Positions 1 to 9,049 of a stretch of DNA of 64,000 nucleotides are shown one piece after another. Position 1 is the first letter of the stretch; every line of letters begins with the position of its first letter. The notes below the pieces were generated by a model that made no database searches, was not told where the DNA came from, and worked only from the letters and a program-made list of their open reading frames with translations. This DNA is from Vulgatibacter incomptus_A (GTDB taxonomy: Bacteria; Myxococcota; Myxococcia; Myxococcales; Vulgatibacteraceae), in contig JBEBXK010000012.1 of assembly GCA_040391605.1 (NCBI GenBank), forward strand, positions 40,162 to 104,161, in the 5' to 3' direction. The translations under genes and the position numbers were made by a program.

Positions 1-813
1 GGAGGAGCCCGGCTCGGAGGCCTCGGCGAGGAGCTCCCCCGGGCCGGCGCCGCAGATGTGCACGGCGTCGATACCGGAGGCGATGCCGCCCAAGGCGTCC
101 TGCACCTTGGGGATCATGCCGCCGCTGATGATCCCGCTCTCGATGAGTCGTTCGACCTCCTCGGGATCGAGGCGAGGGATCCGCGTGGAAGGATCCTTCG
201 GATCGGCCAGGACGCCGGGGACGCCTGCGACGAGCAGCAGCTTGGCGGCATGCAGCGCCGCCGCTACCTTGGTGGCGATGGTGTCGGCGTTGATGTTGTA
301 GACGTTGCCGCTGGAGTCTCCCGCGATCGACGCGATGGCCGGGACGTAGGACGCGGCGGCGAGGGCCTCGAGGAGGCCCGTGTCGATGCCGACCACGTCG
401 CCGACGAGGCCGAGATCCACCGGCTCGGCGGGGCCGCCCTTGATCAGCCGGGGCGGCCGGCGCACCGCGTCGACCAGCCCCGCCGACACCCCATGCAGCC
501 CTACCACCCGCAGCCCTTCGGCCCGAAGCTGTGCTGTGAGGTCGACGTTCACCTCTCCCGCCAGCGCCTGCTTCATCACCTGGAGGATCGGCTCGTCCGT
601 GACCCTGCGCCCCGCGATCTGCGTGGGCGTGAGCCCCAGCCGCTGGGTGAGCGCCGTGGCCTGCGGCCCCCCGCCGTGGACGATGGCGACCTTGATCCCC
701 GCCTCGAGGAACGCGCCGAGGCCCTGGGCCACGGCGGCGAGCTTGCCGGGCAGCACCAGCTCGCCGCCGATCTTCACCACGAACCACCGCCCTCGATGCT
801 GAGAGAGGCTCAT
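1..813 (-). CDS. argB: N-acetylglutamate kinase, partial (C-terminus beyond left edge)
   Basis: Phosphorylates N-acetyl-L-glutamate with ATP, the second step of arginine synthesis, in the cytoplasm. The reverse-strand reading starts MSLSQHRGRWFVVKIGGELV and shows the amino-acid-kinase glycine loop VKIGGE, then VHGGGPQ, and further on NINADTIATKVA and SGGMIPKV, all characteristic of ArgB. About 271 residues are present and the end lies outside the window. The start is set by AAGGAG eight bases before the ATG at 813. It lies 31 bp downstream of argC on the same strand, so the two are probably one operon. Identity rests on several conserved blocks and is firm. Confidence 0.93.
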   Translation of the reverse strand, partial: MSLSQHRGRWFVVKIGGELVLPGKLAAVAQGLGAFLEAGIKVAIVHGGGPQATALTQRLGLTPTQIAGRRVTDEPILQVMKQALAGEVNVDLTAQLRAEGLRVVGLHGVSAGLVDAVRRPPRLIKGGPAEPVDLGLVGDVVGIDTGLLEALAAASYVPAIASIAGDSSGNVYNINADTIATKVAAALHAAKLLLVAGVPGVLADPKDPSTRIPRLDPEEVERLIESGIISGGMIPKVQDALGGIASGIDAVHICGAGPGELLAEASEPGSS

Positions 814-844
814 CGTCTTGCTCCTTCTTCTCGCATGCCGACGC

Positions 845-1897
<1,053 letters not shown>

Positions 1898-1977
1898 CTC
1901 TTCGCCTTTCGAACGCGAAATCGCGGCGCCAGCCCCTCCTTCGCCTGCGATGGCGGGAGGGCTTCGATTCAGCCGCC

Positions 1978-2080
1978 GCGCCCCCGGCCAACTCCGGGGA
2001 CGGCGGGCGGCGCCGCGAGAGCCAGGCGCGGAATCTAACCGACTCCGAGTCGGCGCGCTGGCCGGAGTTGGCCCGGGCGC
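1978..2080. repeat. Nested long inverted repeat in the argC leader
   Basis: Within the 447-bp gap 1898-2344, two perfect 12-base arms, GGCCAACTCCGG (1986-1997) and its complement CCGGAGTTGGCC (2062-2073), face each other. With one gap they extend outward to GCGCCC at 1978 and GGGCGC at 2080. In the loop lies a second palindrome, CCGACTC-C-GAGTCGG (2039-2053). A weaker inverted pair sits at 1930-1953, closer to argC. The structure is 80-180 bp upstream of the argC start and could be an RNA leader structure, an operator or a small repeat element. No gene is evident in the gap. Nothing resembling a known riboswitch was recognised. Confidence 0.5.
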
Positions 2081-2344
2081 CACACCTGCCAATCTCGGCG
2101 CTCTCGGTGGCGCCCCCCTCGAGCCGGCGCCAACAGGCGACGAGCCCCCGCTACGCCTGCGAAGGCGCTCTTGGCCTTCGCCCGTCGCCCCTCGGATTCT
2201 CGGCTGAAGCGCGTCCTGGATCCGCCGGATGGCAGGAGGGCTCCCGCCTCCATCCACTCTTGGACATTTGGACAATTATAAACTAGGTAGGGCCAGCAGC
2301 TCTCAGCAACGAGCGATCCCCATCGAGGATCGCGGAGAACCTCC

Positions 2345-2860
2345 ATGCGCAGAATCCTTATCGTCCTCGCAGTCCTCCTCGCCCTCCCCGCGACGGCTTC
2401 GGCGAACTCGGTCCTCTCGCCCGGCGAGCTGAGCATCGGCGCCGAGTTCTTCCCGGAGCGCGGCTTCTCGAAGGTCTCGGAGTCGGCGGGCCTGGTGGCC
2501 CGCTACGCCCTCTCCTCGGATCTGGCGCTCCTCGGGACCTTCGGCCTCATGCATCGCATCCAGGACGGCCGCGATCCGCCGACCTTCTACGCCATCGGGG
2601 GCGGCGCGCAGTACCAGGCGATCTCCAGCAAGCTCGCCTCCGTCTTCCTCCGCGGCGGCGTGCAGTTCATCCCTCGGGCGGGCCGGGAAGGCCAGGTCCT
2701 GGGCGTCCGCCTCTACGCAGGCCCCGGCGTGGAGGCGCGACTCACCGAGGCGTTCTCGCTGCAGTTCATGTTCTCGATGCTCGACCTGCAGATCGGCGGT
2801 GTCAGCACCGACTTCGACCTCGGCCTCCTCCCCGCGATCGGCGGCTATCTCTACTTCTGA
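2345..2860 (+). CDS. Small outer-membrane beta-barrel-like protein
   Basis: A 171-residue exported protein. MRRILIVLAVLLALPATASA is a clear signal peptide with an Ala-x-Ala cleavage site before NSV. The mature part alternates hydrophobic and polar residues, has amphipathic strands such as LFVRGGVQF-like runs, and ends GGYLYF with a C-terminal phenylalanine, as outer-membrane barrels do. Its length would suit an 8-stranded barrel. The start ATG follows GGAGAACCTCC. No specific family was recognised, so the function is unknown. It is transcribed away from argC and is followed by a strong hairpin. Confidence 0.7.
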   Translation: MRRILIVLAVLLALPATASANSVLSPGELSIGAEFFPERGFSKVSESAGLVARYALSSDLALLGTFGLMHRIQDGRDPPTFYAIGGGAQYQAISSKLASVFLRGGVQFIPRAGREGQVLGVRLYAGPGVEARLTEAFSLQFMFSMLDLQIGGVSTDFDLGLLPAIGGYLYF

Positions 2861-2877
2861 TAGCTGATCACGGCCCG

Positions 2878-2910
2878 GCACGTGGCGTCGCGGAATCAGA
2901 CGTCACGTGC
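2878..2910 (+). terminator. Candidate terminator hairpin after the outer-membrane protein gene
   Basis: GCACGTGGCGTC (2878-2889) pairs with GACGTCACGTGC (2899-2910) over 12 bp, with one G-U pair and a 9-base loop, 17 bases after the stop at 2860. No T-run follows, so it may be a Rho-assisted stop or an mRNA 3'-end stabiliser. It lies between two convergent genes and could serve both. Confidence 0.5.
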
Positions 2911-2955
2911 GGGCGGGCGCCACCGAACACGCTTCACTTAGAGAAGCGTCTCAGC

Positions 2956-3654
2956 TCACCAGGCGGCGATGACCCAGAACACGCCGACGCTCATCGACGC
3001 CGCGCCGACGACGCCTCGGATCCAGCGGGCGCTGGGCCGCAGCCCTGCCCTCCCTCCGGCGTAGGACGCAGCGGCGCCGATCAGCGCTGCCGCCACCATC
3101 GAGACCATCACGCCGACGCCGAAGGCGACCACCGCGCCTCCCAGCACCAGAGGCGATCGGGTGGCGGCGGCGGGCAGCAGAAGAAGAAGGCCCCGCAGAC
3201 CCGACACAGCCAGGAGCGCGCCCACCAAGGTGGCGCCGTGCCCATGCCCATGCCCGTGACCGCCTCGATGCTCGTGCTCGCGTCCGAAGTGAACGTGAGG
3301 ATGCGCGTGCCCGCCGTCCTTGCCGTGGGGATGGCTGTGGATCCGCAGCCCCAGCGCCTCCACCAGCGCCGCCGCCCCCAGGAGCACCACCAACGAGCCG
3401 CCGAAGAGCTCGGCCGCCCGCTCGAAGGCCTCCGGGATCGCCAGGCCGAGGATCAGGCTCAGAGCGGCCCCGACCGCGAGGACCCCTGCGTGTCCGAGGC
3501 CGAAGCGGATCGCCACGCCGATCGCTGCGCGGAGGCTGCCGCGCCTGGCGGCGAGGGTGCCGAGGGCCGCGAGGTGATCGGGGCCCACGCCGTGGAGGAT
3601 CCCCAGCCCGAAGAGGCCGGCGATGGCGAGGAGCGGATGCGGATGTACGTCCAT
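2956..3654 (-). CDS. His-rich nickel/cobalt-type membrane transporter
   Basis: A 232-residue inner-membrane protein with about six hydrophobic segments. The first carries HGVGPDHLAALGT (H21-T33), which resembles the H-x4-D-H metal-binding signature of the NiCoT/HoxN and RcnA groups. A histidine-rich hydrophilic loop (about 105-140, with HSHPHGKDGGHAHPHVHFG and HGHGHGHG) is typical of nickel/cobalt carriers. Direction of transport (uptake or efflux) cannot be read from the sequence, and a UreH-like relative is possible. The start at 3654 is chosen because CAGGAG lies nine bases upstream; a longer in-frame reading lacks this. A short inverted repeat just upstream may be an operator. Confidence 0.75.
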   Translation of the reverse strand: MDVHPHPLLAIAGLFGLGILHGVGPDHLAALGTLAARRGSLRAAIGVAIRFGLGHAGVLAVGAALSLILGLAIPEAFERAAELFGGSLVVLLGAAALVEALGLRIHSHPHGKDGGHAHPHVHFGREHEHRGGHGHGHGHGATLVGALLAVSGLRGLLLLLPAAATRSPLVLGGAVVAFGVGVMVSMVAAALIGAAASYAGGRAGLRPSARWIRGVVGAASMSVGVFWVIAAW

Positions 3655-3676
3655 GGGGCGAACTCCTGGGCAGCCA

Positions 3677-3699
3677 ATGGAAATCGAATCGCCTTCCAT
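3677..3699 (-). promoter_or_regulatory. Candidate operator upstream of the Ni/Co-type transporter
   Basis: ATGGAA (3677-3682) and TTCCAT (3694-3699) form an inverted repeat with an 11-base spacer, 22 bases upstream of the transporter start. The region is less GC-rich than its surroundings. The arms are short, so this is suggestive only. No cobalamin riboswitch was seen here. Confidence 0.25.
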
Positions 3700-3774
3700 A
3701 TCAGATCGGGCGCGCGAGGATGGAGGCGGACGCCGGGCAGGCGCCACCGTCCAACACTCCGGCGGGCCTCATAG

Positions 3775-3852
3775 AAGGAGTCCTTTGCGCGCAGCGCGTA
3801 CGAGAAGATCGCCTCCGCCCTGCGCGGGGGTGGTTACCATACAGGCTCCGAG
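3775..3852 (-). repeat. Dispersed palindromic repeat, family A copy (reverse orientation)
   Basis: Read on the minus strand this shows the family landmarks in order: GGAGCCTGT, ACCCCCGCGCAGGGCGG, GCGATCTTCTC, CGCGCTGCGCGC and GGACTCCTTCT. The same order appears at 40.1, 41.4, 42.3, 47.4, 57.8 and 60.2 kb. The GC core CCCGCGCAGGGCGG can fold on itself. It lies between the Cys-rich lipoprotein stop and the transporter leader. Confidence 0.6.
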
Positions 3853-3856
3853 CCAG

Positions 3857-4246
3857 TCAGGGCTTGGCACCGCCGGCTCCCTCTCCAGCCGAGCCACCCT
3901 CGCCGCCCTGCCCGTCGGCGCCAGCCGCACCTCCGACGCCGCCCCCGTCCGCCTCGGAGGCCACCACCGGCCGGCAGTCGTCCACACAGCCCCCCTTGCG
4001 GACGGTGTTGCATGAGGAGCCGTGGAGGCAGTCGGCGCAGAGCCGCGTGGCATCGCCGTTGCGATCCTTGCGATCCTTGCAGCGCTCGATGCACGTATCG
4101 CGGCTGATGTCGGGGAGCTGACCGCAGAACTCGAGCTTCCCACACGCCACGTCGCAGTCGGTGGCACACCCTGCTGTCACGAGGAGCAGCGGCTCCGCCA
4201 GCATCGACACCAAGAGGAGCCAGCGTCTACCCGAGTCCCAGCGCAT
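3857..4246 (-). CDS. Small cysteine-rich lipoprotein
   Basis: A 129-residue predicted lipoprotein: MRWDSGRRWLLLVSMLAE start, then a hydrophobic stretch and lipobox VTAGC. The mature part has many cysteines in a regular pattern (CATDCDVACGKLEFCGQL, then DTCIERC, LCADC, SSCNT, GGCVDDC), suggesting disulfides or metal binding. It ends in a low-complexity Gly/Ala/Glu tail of about 35 residues. This pattern is seen in short myxobacterial surface lipoproteins of unknown role. The start ATG at 4246 is supported by GGAGGAG seven bases upstream; an upstream ATG in frame is less likely. No function is assigned. Confidence 0.65.
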   Translation of the reverse strand: MRWDSGRRWLLLVSMLAEPLLLVTAGCATDCDVACGKLEFCGQLPDISRDTCIERCKDRKDRNGDATRLCADCLHGSSCNTVRKGGCVDDCRPVVASEADGGGVGGAAGADGQGGEGGSAGEGAGGAKP

Positions 4247-4440
4247 CGGAGATCTCCTCCGGATCGATGCGAGCCCTCTTGGACGTGGGCGCATCGGCTC
4301 CGGTCGAACGATCTATGAACGCCCATGGGCTCCTGCCAGGACGAATCCGCTGCCGGCCCAGGGGACTGGTGTCGAACGGTCCCGTCGCGAGACGAGCGAG
4401 GCGAGGAGCGAGGGCGGCGCGCGCAAGGACGACCGACTGA

Positions 4441-4460
4441 GTCGTAGCCGCAGCTACGAC
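4441..4460. terminator. Small perfect hairpin downstream of the P1 peptidase gene
   Basis: GTCGTAGC-CGCA-GCTACGAC is an 8-bp perfect stem with a 4-base loop, about 80 bases beyond the stop of the minus-strand peptidase gene. There is no T-run. It directly abuts the family B repeat at 4463, so it may belong to that element instead. Confidence 0.3.
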
Positions 4461-4462
4461 GC

Positions 4463-4535
4463 AGGGAGGGAGGACTGAGCACGTCGGCCGCAGCCCCGCA
4501 TCGTTCGTCGCAGCAGGGACTCCGTTCGGCACCAG
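4463..4535 (+). repeat. Dispersed repeat, family B copy 1
   Basis: The stretch beginning GGGAGGGAGGACTGAG and continuing ACGTCGGCCGCAGCCC closely matches 10472-10550 (GGGAGGGAGGATTGAG, ACGTCGGCCCCAGCCC). Both copies then show a GTCGCA core and a CTCCG-TTGGCA-like tail. It is intergenic here, in the 293-bp gap between the Cys-rich lipoprotein and the P1 peptidase. In the second copy it supplies the end of a histidine kinase gene. Confidence 0.5.
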
Positions 4536-4539
4536 TCGC

Positions 4540-5520
4540 CTACGCGCCAGCGAGCCCCGGCACGCCGTGGAGGGTCCTCGCGGCCCGCACCCCGCGGACG
4601 ATCGCCTGCGCCACCACCTCGATCGCGACGGTCCCCACCTCCGCCAGCGTCAGATCGTCGGCGCGCATCACGTCGCGTGGCGCGGTGGAGGCGGTGAAGA
4701 CCACGTCGCCGTCGAAGGGCGTATGCGCCGGCCGGATCGCGCGGGCGAGGCCATCGTGGGACATCCGCGCCAGGTGGCAGAGCTGGTTGCGATCGAAGGG
4801 CGCGTCGGTGCAGACCACCACCAGCGTGGTGTTGCCGCCGTCGAGACCGGAGGTGCCCGCCTTGGCCGGGGCGCCCTCGACCGGGGCCTCCGCTGCCGGC
4901 CGCCGCCAGCCCGTCTCCGGTCCCCGGGCCACCGCGATCGGCGCGCCGATGTAGGGATCGTAGATGTCACCCAAGGCGTTCACAGCCGCCAGCGCCCCCA
5001 CCGTCCACGGCCCGACCTTGGCGCTATAGCTGCCGAGGCCGCCCTTCCATGCCAGGTCGTAGCCCAGGCGCTTGGCGACGGTGCAGCCGGTCCCCGCCCC
5101 GACGTTGCCCTCCTGCACCGGCCCGCCCCTGGCGGCCTCGCAGGCCCGGCGGCCCATCTCCGCGTCGGGCCGGCGATCGCTCATCCCGAAGCCCAGATCG
5201 AAGAGCACCGCCGTGGGGATCGTGGGGATCCTCGCCACCGACGCCAGAAAGCCGATCCCGTCTTCCTCGAGGGCCGCCATGCAGCCGCTGGCGGCGTCCA
5301 TCCCAAAGGCCGAGCCCCCCGTGAGCAGGAAGCCGTGGACCTCGTTCACCCGCCCCCCCGGCCGGAGCGAGTCCGCCTGCCGCAGCGACGCGTAGCCCCC
5401 GCCGATGTCGATCCCGCCCATCGCGGGCTCGTCGAAGAGGAGGACGGTGCAGCCGGTGCCGCCGTCCAGATCGGTGGCGTGCCCCACTCGGATCCCTGCG
5501 ATGTCGGTGATCGATGGCAT
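4540..5520 (-). CDS. P1-family (DmpA/Rv1333-like) self-processing aminopeptidase
   Basis: A 326-residue cytoplasmic Ntn-type hydrolase. It begins ITDIAGIRVGHATDLDGGTGCTV, the family's opening block, with HGFLLTGGSAFGMDAASG and GTGCTVAKRLG following. P1 peptidases cut themselves to expose an N-terminal nucleophile; here the expected site is GGN230/T231 in LDGGNTTLVVVCTDAP, the NTT form seen in the Rv1333-like branch. Such enzymes release N-terminal residues from peptides or amides, and the physiological substrate is usually unknown. Length is normal. It has no operon partner and is divergent from the lipoprotein gene at 5769. Confidence 0.85.
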   Translation of the reverse strand: MPSITDIAGIRVGHATDLDGGTGCTVLLFDEPAMGGIDIGGGYASLRQADSLRPGGRVNEVHGFLLTGGSAFGMDAASGCMAALEEDGIGFLASVARIPTIPTAVLFDLGFGMSDRRPDAEMGRRACEAARGGPVQEGNVGAGTGCTVAKRLGYDLAWKGGLGSYSAKVGPWTVGALAAVNALGDIYDPYIGAPIAVARGPETGWRRPAAEAPVEGAPAKAGTSGLDGGNTTLVVVCTDAPFDRNQLCHLARMSHDGLARAIRPAHTPFDGDVVFTASTAPRDVMRADDLTLAEVGTVAIEVVAQAIVRGVRAARTLHGVPGLAGA

Positions 5521-5768
5521 GTCAGGACTCTAACAGCAGTCCACACGGGACGCGCGCCCTGCCCTCGTCTCCTCGGATGATCCGATCGGAGGTAGGCTTA
5601 CATCCATGCGGGTGATGCCCCCGACGATTTGGAACCATCGCGCTGCGGTCTCCGATCTGCACTTCGCGACGGCGGCCGCCTCGCATGCACCGATCTGCTT
5701 CGACCAATGGAGCGGCGTATGGCCCCACCCCGCCCGTCCCGATCGAGGGTCGCCAGCCTGGAGTCCCC

Positions 5769-7235
5769 ATGAGATCGACGATCGCTGCGCCCTTCCTGGC
5801 CCTGCTCGCCGCCTGCTCCGGCGGCCTCGCTCCGGTCGAAGGCGGCGACGCAACGGCTGAAGGTGGAAACGGCGGCGGCGCTCCCGGTGGGTTCGGGGGT
5901 GGCGGCATCGAGGCGGAGGATTGCGTCACCCTCGCGCCGGCGGCGATCGACTTCGGAACCACCGACCTCGGCTGCCAAACCCTCGAGCGCTCCCTCGTCG
6001 TGACCAACCGCTGCGAGGGCCCGATCACGCTGGGCGGGATCGATCAGGCCTCGGTCTGGGATCCCGAGGTCTTCCTCCTCGTAGACGCTCCCGCCACGCC
6101 GCAGCCCCTGCTCCCCGGCGAGCGGGCCGGCTTCGCCTTCGGGTTCAGGCCCAAGGCGCTCGGCAGCGAAGAGGCGTCGATCTCGATCGGCTTCGCCAAG
6201 GATCGGGCGCTGCTCGCCAAGCTCCAAGGCGAGGCAGATCCGGAGTCCCTCGTGACGGACGTCTTTCACATGCCGGGACGTCCCAAGGCCGACGTCCTCT
6301 GGGTCATCGACAACACGCAGACGATGGCGCCCCATCGGCAGCGCCTCCTCGATCACCTGGAGGCCTTCCCCCAATGGCTCACCCACCACTCCGTAGACCT
6401 CCATCTGGCGGTGACCACCACCGGCCTCGCGCCGGCCCATGGTTGCGGCGGCGCGGCCCAGGGCGGGGAGGACGGAAGATTCCACCCCATCGACGGAGCC
6501 CATCGGATCGTCACGAACCCCGCCGATGACCTCATCGATCGTTGGATGAAGAACGTCGACGTCGGCGTCTGCCACAACAGTGGATTTCCCTTCGAGGCCG
6601 CCTTCAGAGCTCTCTCCGAGCCGCTGATCCTCGAGACCAGGGATTCGCGCCACGACGGCCCTTGGGACGACGGCAACGCCGGCTTTCTCCGAGCTGACGC
6701 TGCGCTCTCGATCGTCTTCGTCAGCGCGAGAGACGATGCGTCCTTCGCCTGGGGGCGCAGCCTCGACGACTACATCGATTTTTTCATAGGCATCAAAGGC
6801 CCGCGGAACTCGAACCTGTTCAGGCTCCACGTCATCGGCGGCACGCCGCAAGGGAGCCCTGGCTGCCTGATCGAGCCGGCGAACCGCCTAGGCGCGGCTG
6901 CCGACGCCACCGAGGGTCTCTGGCTCGACCTCTGCGATCTGAGCGCCGACGCTTCGGAGTGGGAGCCCAATTTCTCCATGCCGTCCATGCGCAACTCCCC
7001 CCAGCGCTTCTTCCTCAGCGAACGGCCCGGCGACTCGAACGGGGACGGCGCCGTCGACGAGTTGGATCTCCAGCTCGAAGTCAACGGCGTCCCCAGGCCA
7101 GCGAGGTTCCCGTCGGGCTCACGAGCTTGGACCTACGATCCGATCTCGAACGCCATCGACTTCTCGCCGCTCGGCATCCCCCGTCCGGACTCCGAGATCA
7201 TCGTGAGCTACCAGCGTCCCTGCCCGGGAGCCTGA
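5769..7235 (+). CDS. Lipoprotein with choice-of-anchor and VWA-like domains
   Basis: A 488-residue predicted surface lipoprotein. MRSTIAAPFLALLAACSGG gives a signal peptide with lipobox LAAC, followed by a Gly-rich linker. An ASH/choice-of-anchor-type domain runs from about 45 to 150 (AAIDFGTTDLGCQTLERSLVV; PLLPGERAGFAFGFRPKALG). From about 165 there is a VWA-like domain, opening DVLWVIDNTQTM, a variant of the MIDAS DxSxS motif, and later SIVFVSARDD. Several cysteines may form disulfides. Proteins of this design are common in Myxococcota and their roles are mostly unknown. TGGAG sits close upstream of the ATG at 5769. The last bases overlap a tandem repeat. Confidence 0.7.
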   Translation: MRSTIAAPFLALLAACSGGLAPVEGGDATAEGGNGGGAPGGFGGGGIEAEDCVTLAPAAIDFGTTDLGCQTLERSLVVTNRCEGPITLGGIDQASVWDPEVFLLVDAPATPQPLLPGERAGFAFGFRPKALGSEEASISIGFAKDRALLAKLQGEADPESLVTDVFHMPGRPKADVLWVIDNTQTMAPHRQRLLDHLEAFPQWLTHHSVDLHLAVTTTGLAPAHGCGGAAQGGEDGRFHPIDGAHRIVTNPADDLIDRWMKNVDVGVCHNSGFPFEAAFRALSEPLILETRDSRHDGPWDDGNAGFLRADAALSIVFVSARDDASFAWGRSLDDYIDFFIGIKGPRNSNLFRLHVIGGTPQGSPGCLIEPANRLGAAADATEGLWLDLCDLSADASEWEPNFSMPSMRNSPQRFFLSERPGDSNGDGAVDELDLQLEVNGVPRPARFPSGSRAWTYDPISNAIDFSPLGIPRPDSEIIVSYQRPCPGA

Positions 7236-7390
7236 CGCCCCACCCACCGAATGCAGCACAGCTGTCTCTTCCTCCAATAGCGCAGAGGGAGGGCGCCCCT
7301 ACCCGGCAGCATGACGCCCCACCCACCGAACGGAGCGCGCCTCTCTCGTCCTCCTGTAGCGCAAGGAGCCGTCGCCCCCAGCACACGGCT
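7231..7390. repeat. Imperfect tandem repeat, about 79-bp period, two units
   Basis: TGACGCCCCACCCACCGAA recurs at 7233 and 7312, each followed by a diverged CTCT-rich block, then TAGCGCA. The TAGCGCA core is flanked by complementary CCTCC/GGAGG-type arms, so each unit can form a small hairpin. The first unit overlaps the stop codon of the preceding lipoprotein gene. The rest fills the gap before the response regulator. Confidence 0.6.
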
Positions 7391-7513
7391 CCGTAGCGTT
7401 CCCGCCCCCCTCGCCAGCGAGCGCGGTTTGCACTTGGCGTGGGAACCAGCGTGCTTAATGTTGCCGCGGTCTTGCCCATCCGGGGAAGCCCAGGAATCGA
7501 GAGGAGTCGGATC

Positions 7514-8962
7514 TTGACTGGATTTCGCATCCTGGTCGTCGACGACGAGAGCAACTCGCTGGAGGCGATCGTCGATCTCCTCCGCCGGGACGACCATGAG
7601 GTACACGCCGCCGCCAGCACCGAAGAGGCCGAGGCCCGGCTCCGCGCTGAGCCCTACGATCTGGTCATCACCGATCTGGTGATGCCCGGGCGCAGCGGCC
7701 TCGAGCTCATCCGGATCGTACGGGAGCAGCTCCCCGAGGCCTCCGTCCTCATCCTCACCGGCCACGCCGACTTCCAGACCGCCGTCTCGGCCCTCAAGGC
7801 AGGCGCTGTCGACTACCTCACCAAGCCGGTGGATCCAGGCCAGCTCCAGGCGGTGGTGGCGAAGGTCCGACGCGGCGCCCTGAAGGCAGGCCACGTCCCC
7901 GTCGACGAACGCGACGACGTGATGGAGCACGACGGCCTCCTCTCCCGCTCGAACGCCATGCGCGCGATCTTCGAGAAGATCGGCCTCGCCTCCCGCATCG
8001 AGGCCGCCGTCCTGATCCGCGGCGAGAGCGGCACCGGCAAAGAGAGCTGCGCCCGCTCCATCCACGCCGGCTCCGCCCGCTCCCACGGCCCCTTCGTGGC
8101 CCTCCACGTGGCCTCGATCTCACAGGATCGGATCGCAGAAGCCCTCTTCGGCCGCCACCTGGGCGACGACGCCGACGTCGACGGCCGGGTCGATCACGCC
8201 AGGGGAGGTACGATCTTCCTCGACGAGATCGACGCCCTCGATCCCCCGTCCCAGGTCGAGCTGCTCCGCCTCCTCGACGGCAATCGCGTCGTGGCGGGCG
8301 ACGACGGCAGGGCGCGACCCAGCGACGTCCGCCTCATCGCCGCCACCGGCCGCGACCTCCTCGCCCTCGTCCGCGCCGGGAGCTTCCGCGAGGAGCTCTA
8401 CTACCGCCTCGAGGTCTTCCCCATCGACCTCCCCCCTCTACGAGAGCGCCGCGATGACATCCCCCTCCTCGTCTCCACCTTCCTGGAGCGCTTCTCGGCG
8501 CGCTACAAAAAGACGATCCCCGTCGTCGCCGCCGAGACCCTCTCGCTCCTCGTCCGCTACCCCTGGCCGGGCAACGTCCGCGAGCTCCGCAACGTCATCG
8601 AGCACGCCGTCATCCTGGGAACCGGCGGCCAGCTCACCCCGGAGCTCCTGCCCCGGATGATCCACCGTGACGACGCGGACCTCTCCTCCATCCGGGTCAC
8701 CATCGGCACCAAGATGAAGGAGGTCGAGCGCACCGTCATCGCCCGCACCCTCGACGCCTACGGCTGGAACAAGAACAAGACGGCCAAGATCCTGGGCATC
8801 AGCCGGCGCTCCCTCTACAACAAGCTCGAGCGCTATCAGATCAGCCGATCCGGCGGAAACGCGGCCGTGGGCTTCGGCGCGCTCCTGCGCCCCCCGGGCC
8901 AGGCCGGCCGCTCCCCTGAGATCGCGGAGCCCTTCCCCGCCACTGCTGACGCCGACACATAG
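7514..8962 (+). CDS. NtrC-type response regulator with degenerate sigma54-contact loop
   Basis: A 482-residue two-component regulator: receiver domain (D10/D11, phosphoacceptor D54 in VITDLVMPG, K104 in TKPVD), AAA+ domain (Walker A GESGTGKE 170-177, Walker B IFLDEID near 234-240, FREELYYRLEVFPI), and a Fis-type C-terminal helix-turn-helix (NKTAKILGISRRSLYNKLER). Where sigma54 activators carry GAFTGA after ELFG, this protein reads ALFGRHLGDDADVDGRVDHA, so contact with sigma54 is doubtful. It may act on another sigma factor or simply bind DNA. TTG at 7514 is chosen because AGGAG lies eight bases upstream and the receiver fold begins there. A histidine kinase follows 87 bp downstream. Confidence 0.88.
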   Translation: MTGFRILVVDDESNSLEAIVDLLRRDDHEVHAAASTEEAEARLRAEPYDLVITDLVMPGRSGLELIRIVREQLPEASVLILTGHADFQTAVSALKAGAVDYLTKPVDPGQLQAVVAKVRRGALKAGHVPVDERDDVMEHDGLLSRSNAMRAIFEKIGLASRIEAAVLIRGESGTGKESCARSIHAGSARSHGPFVALHVASISQDRIAEALFGRHLGDDADVDGRVDHARGGTIFLDEIDALDPPSQVELLRLLDGNRVVAGDDGRARPSDVRLIAATGRDLLALVRAGSFREELYYRLEVFPIDLPPLRERRDDIPLLVSTFLERFSARYKKTIPVVAAETLSLLVRYPWPGNVRELRNVIEHAVILGTGGQLTPELLPRMIHRDDADLSSIRVTIGTKMKEVERTVIARTLDAYGWNKNKTAKILGISRRSLYNKLERYQISRSGGNAAVGFGALLRPPGQAGRSPEIAEPFPATADADT

Positions 8963-9049
8963 CGGCCATCATTGGCCCGCCGCCCTCCAAGGCGCGCGCC
9001 CGAGGCAGAAGCTGGCCCATGAGACGGCTGCGACCCACCTTGAGGCGGC

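Noticed and set aside
2254..2290. AT-rich TTGGAC/TATAAA as a promoter for the gene at 2345
   Set aside because: The spacer between the two boxes is only 11 bp, too short for a sigma70 promoter, though the AT-rich patch may still belong to a promoter.
7425..7470. Sigma54-type -24/-12 promoter before the response regulator
   Set aside because: GG and GC elements are present but the spacing does not fit.
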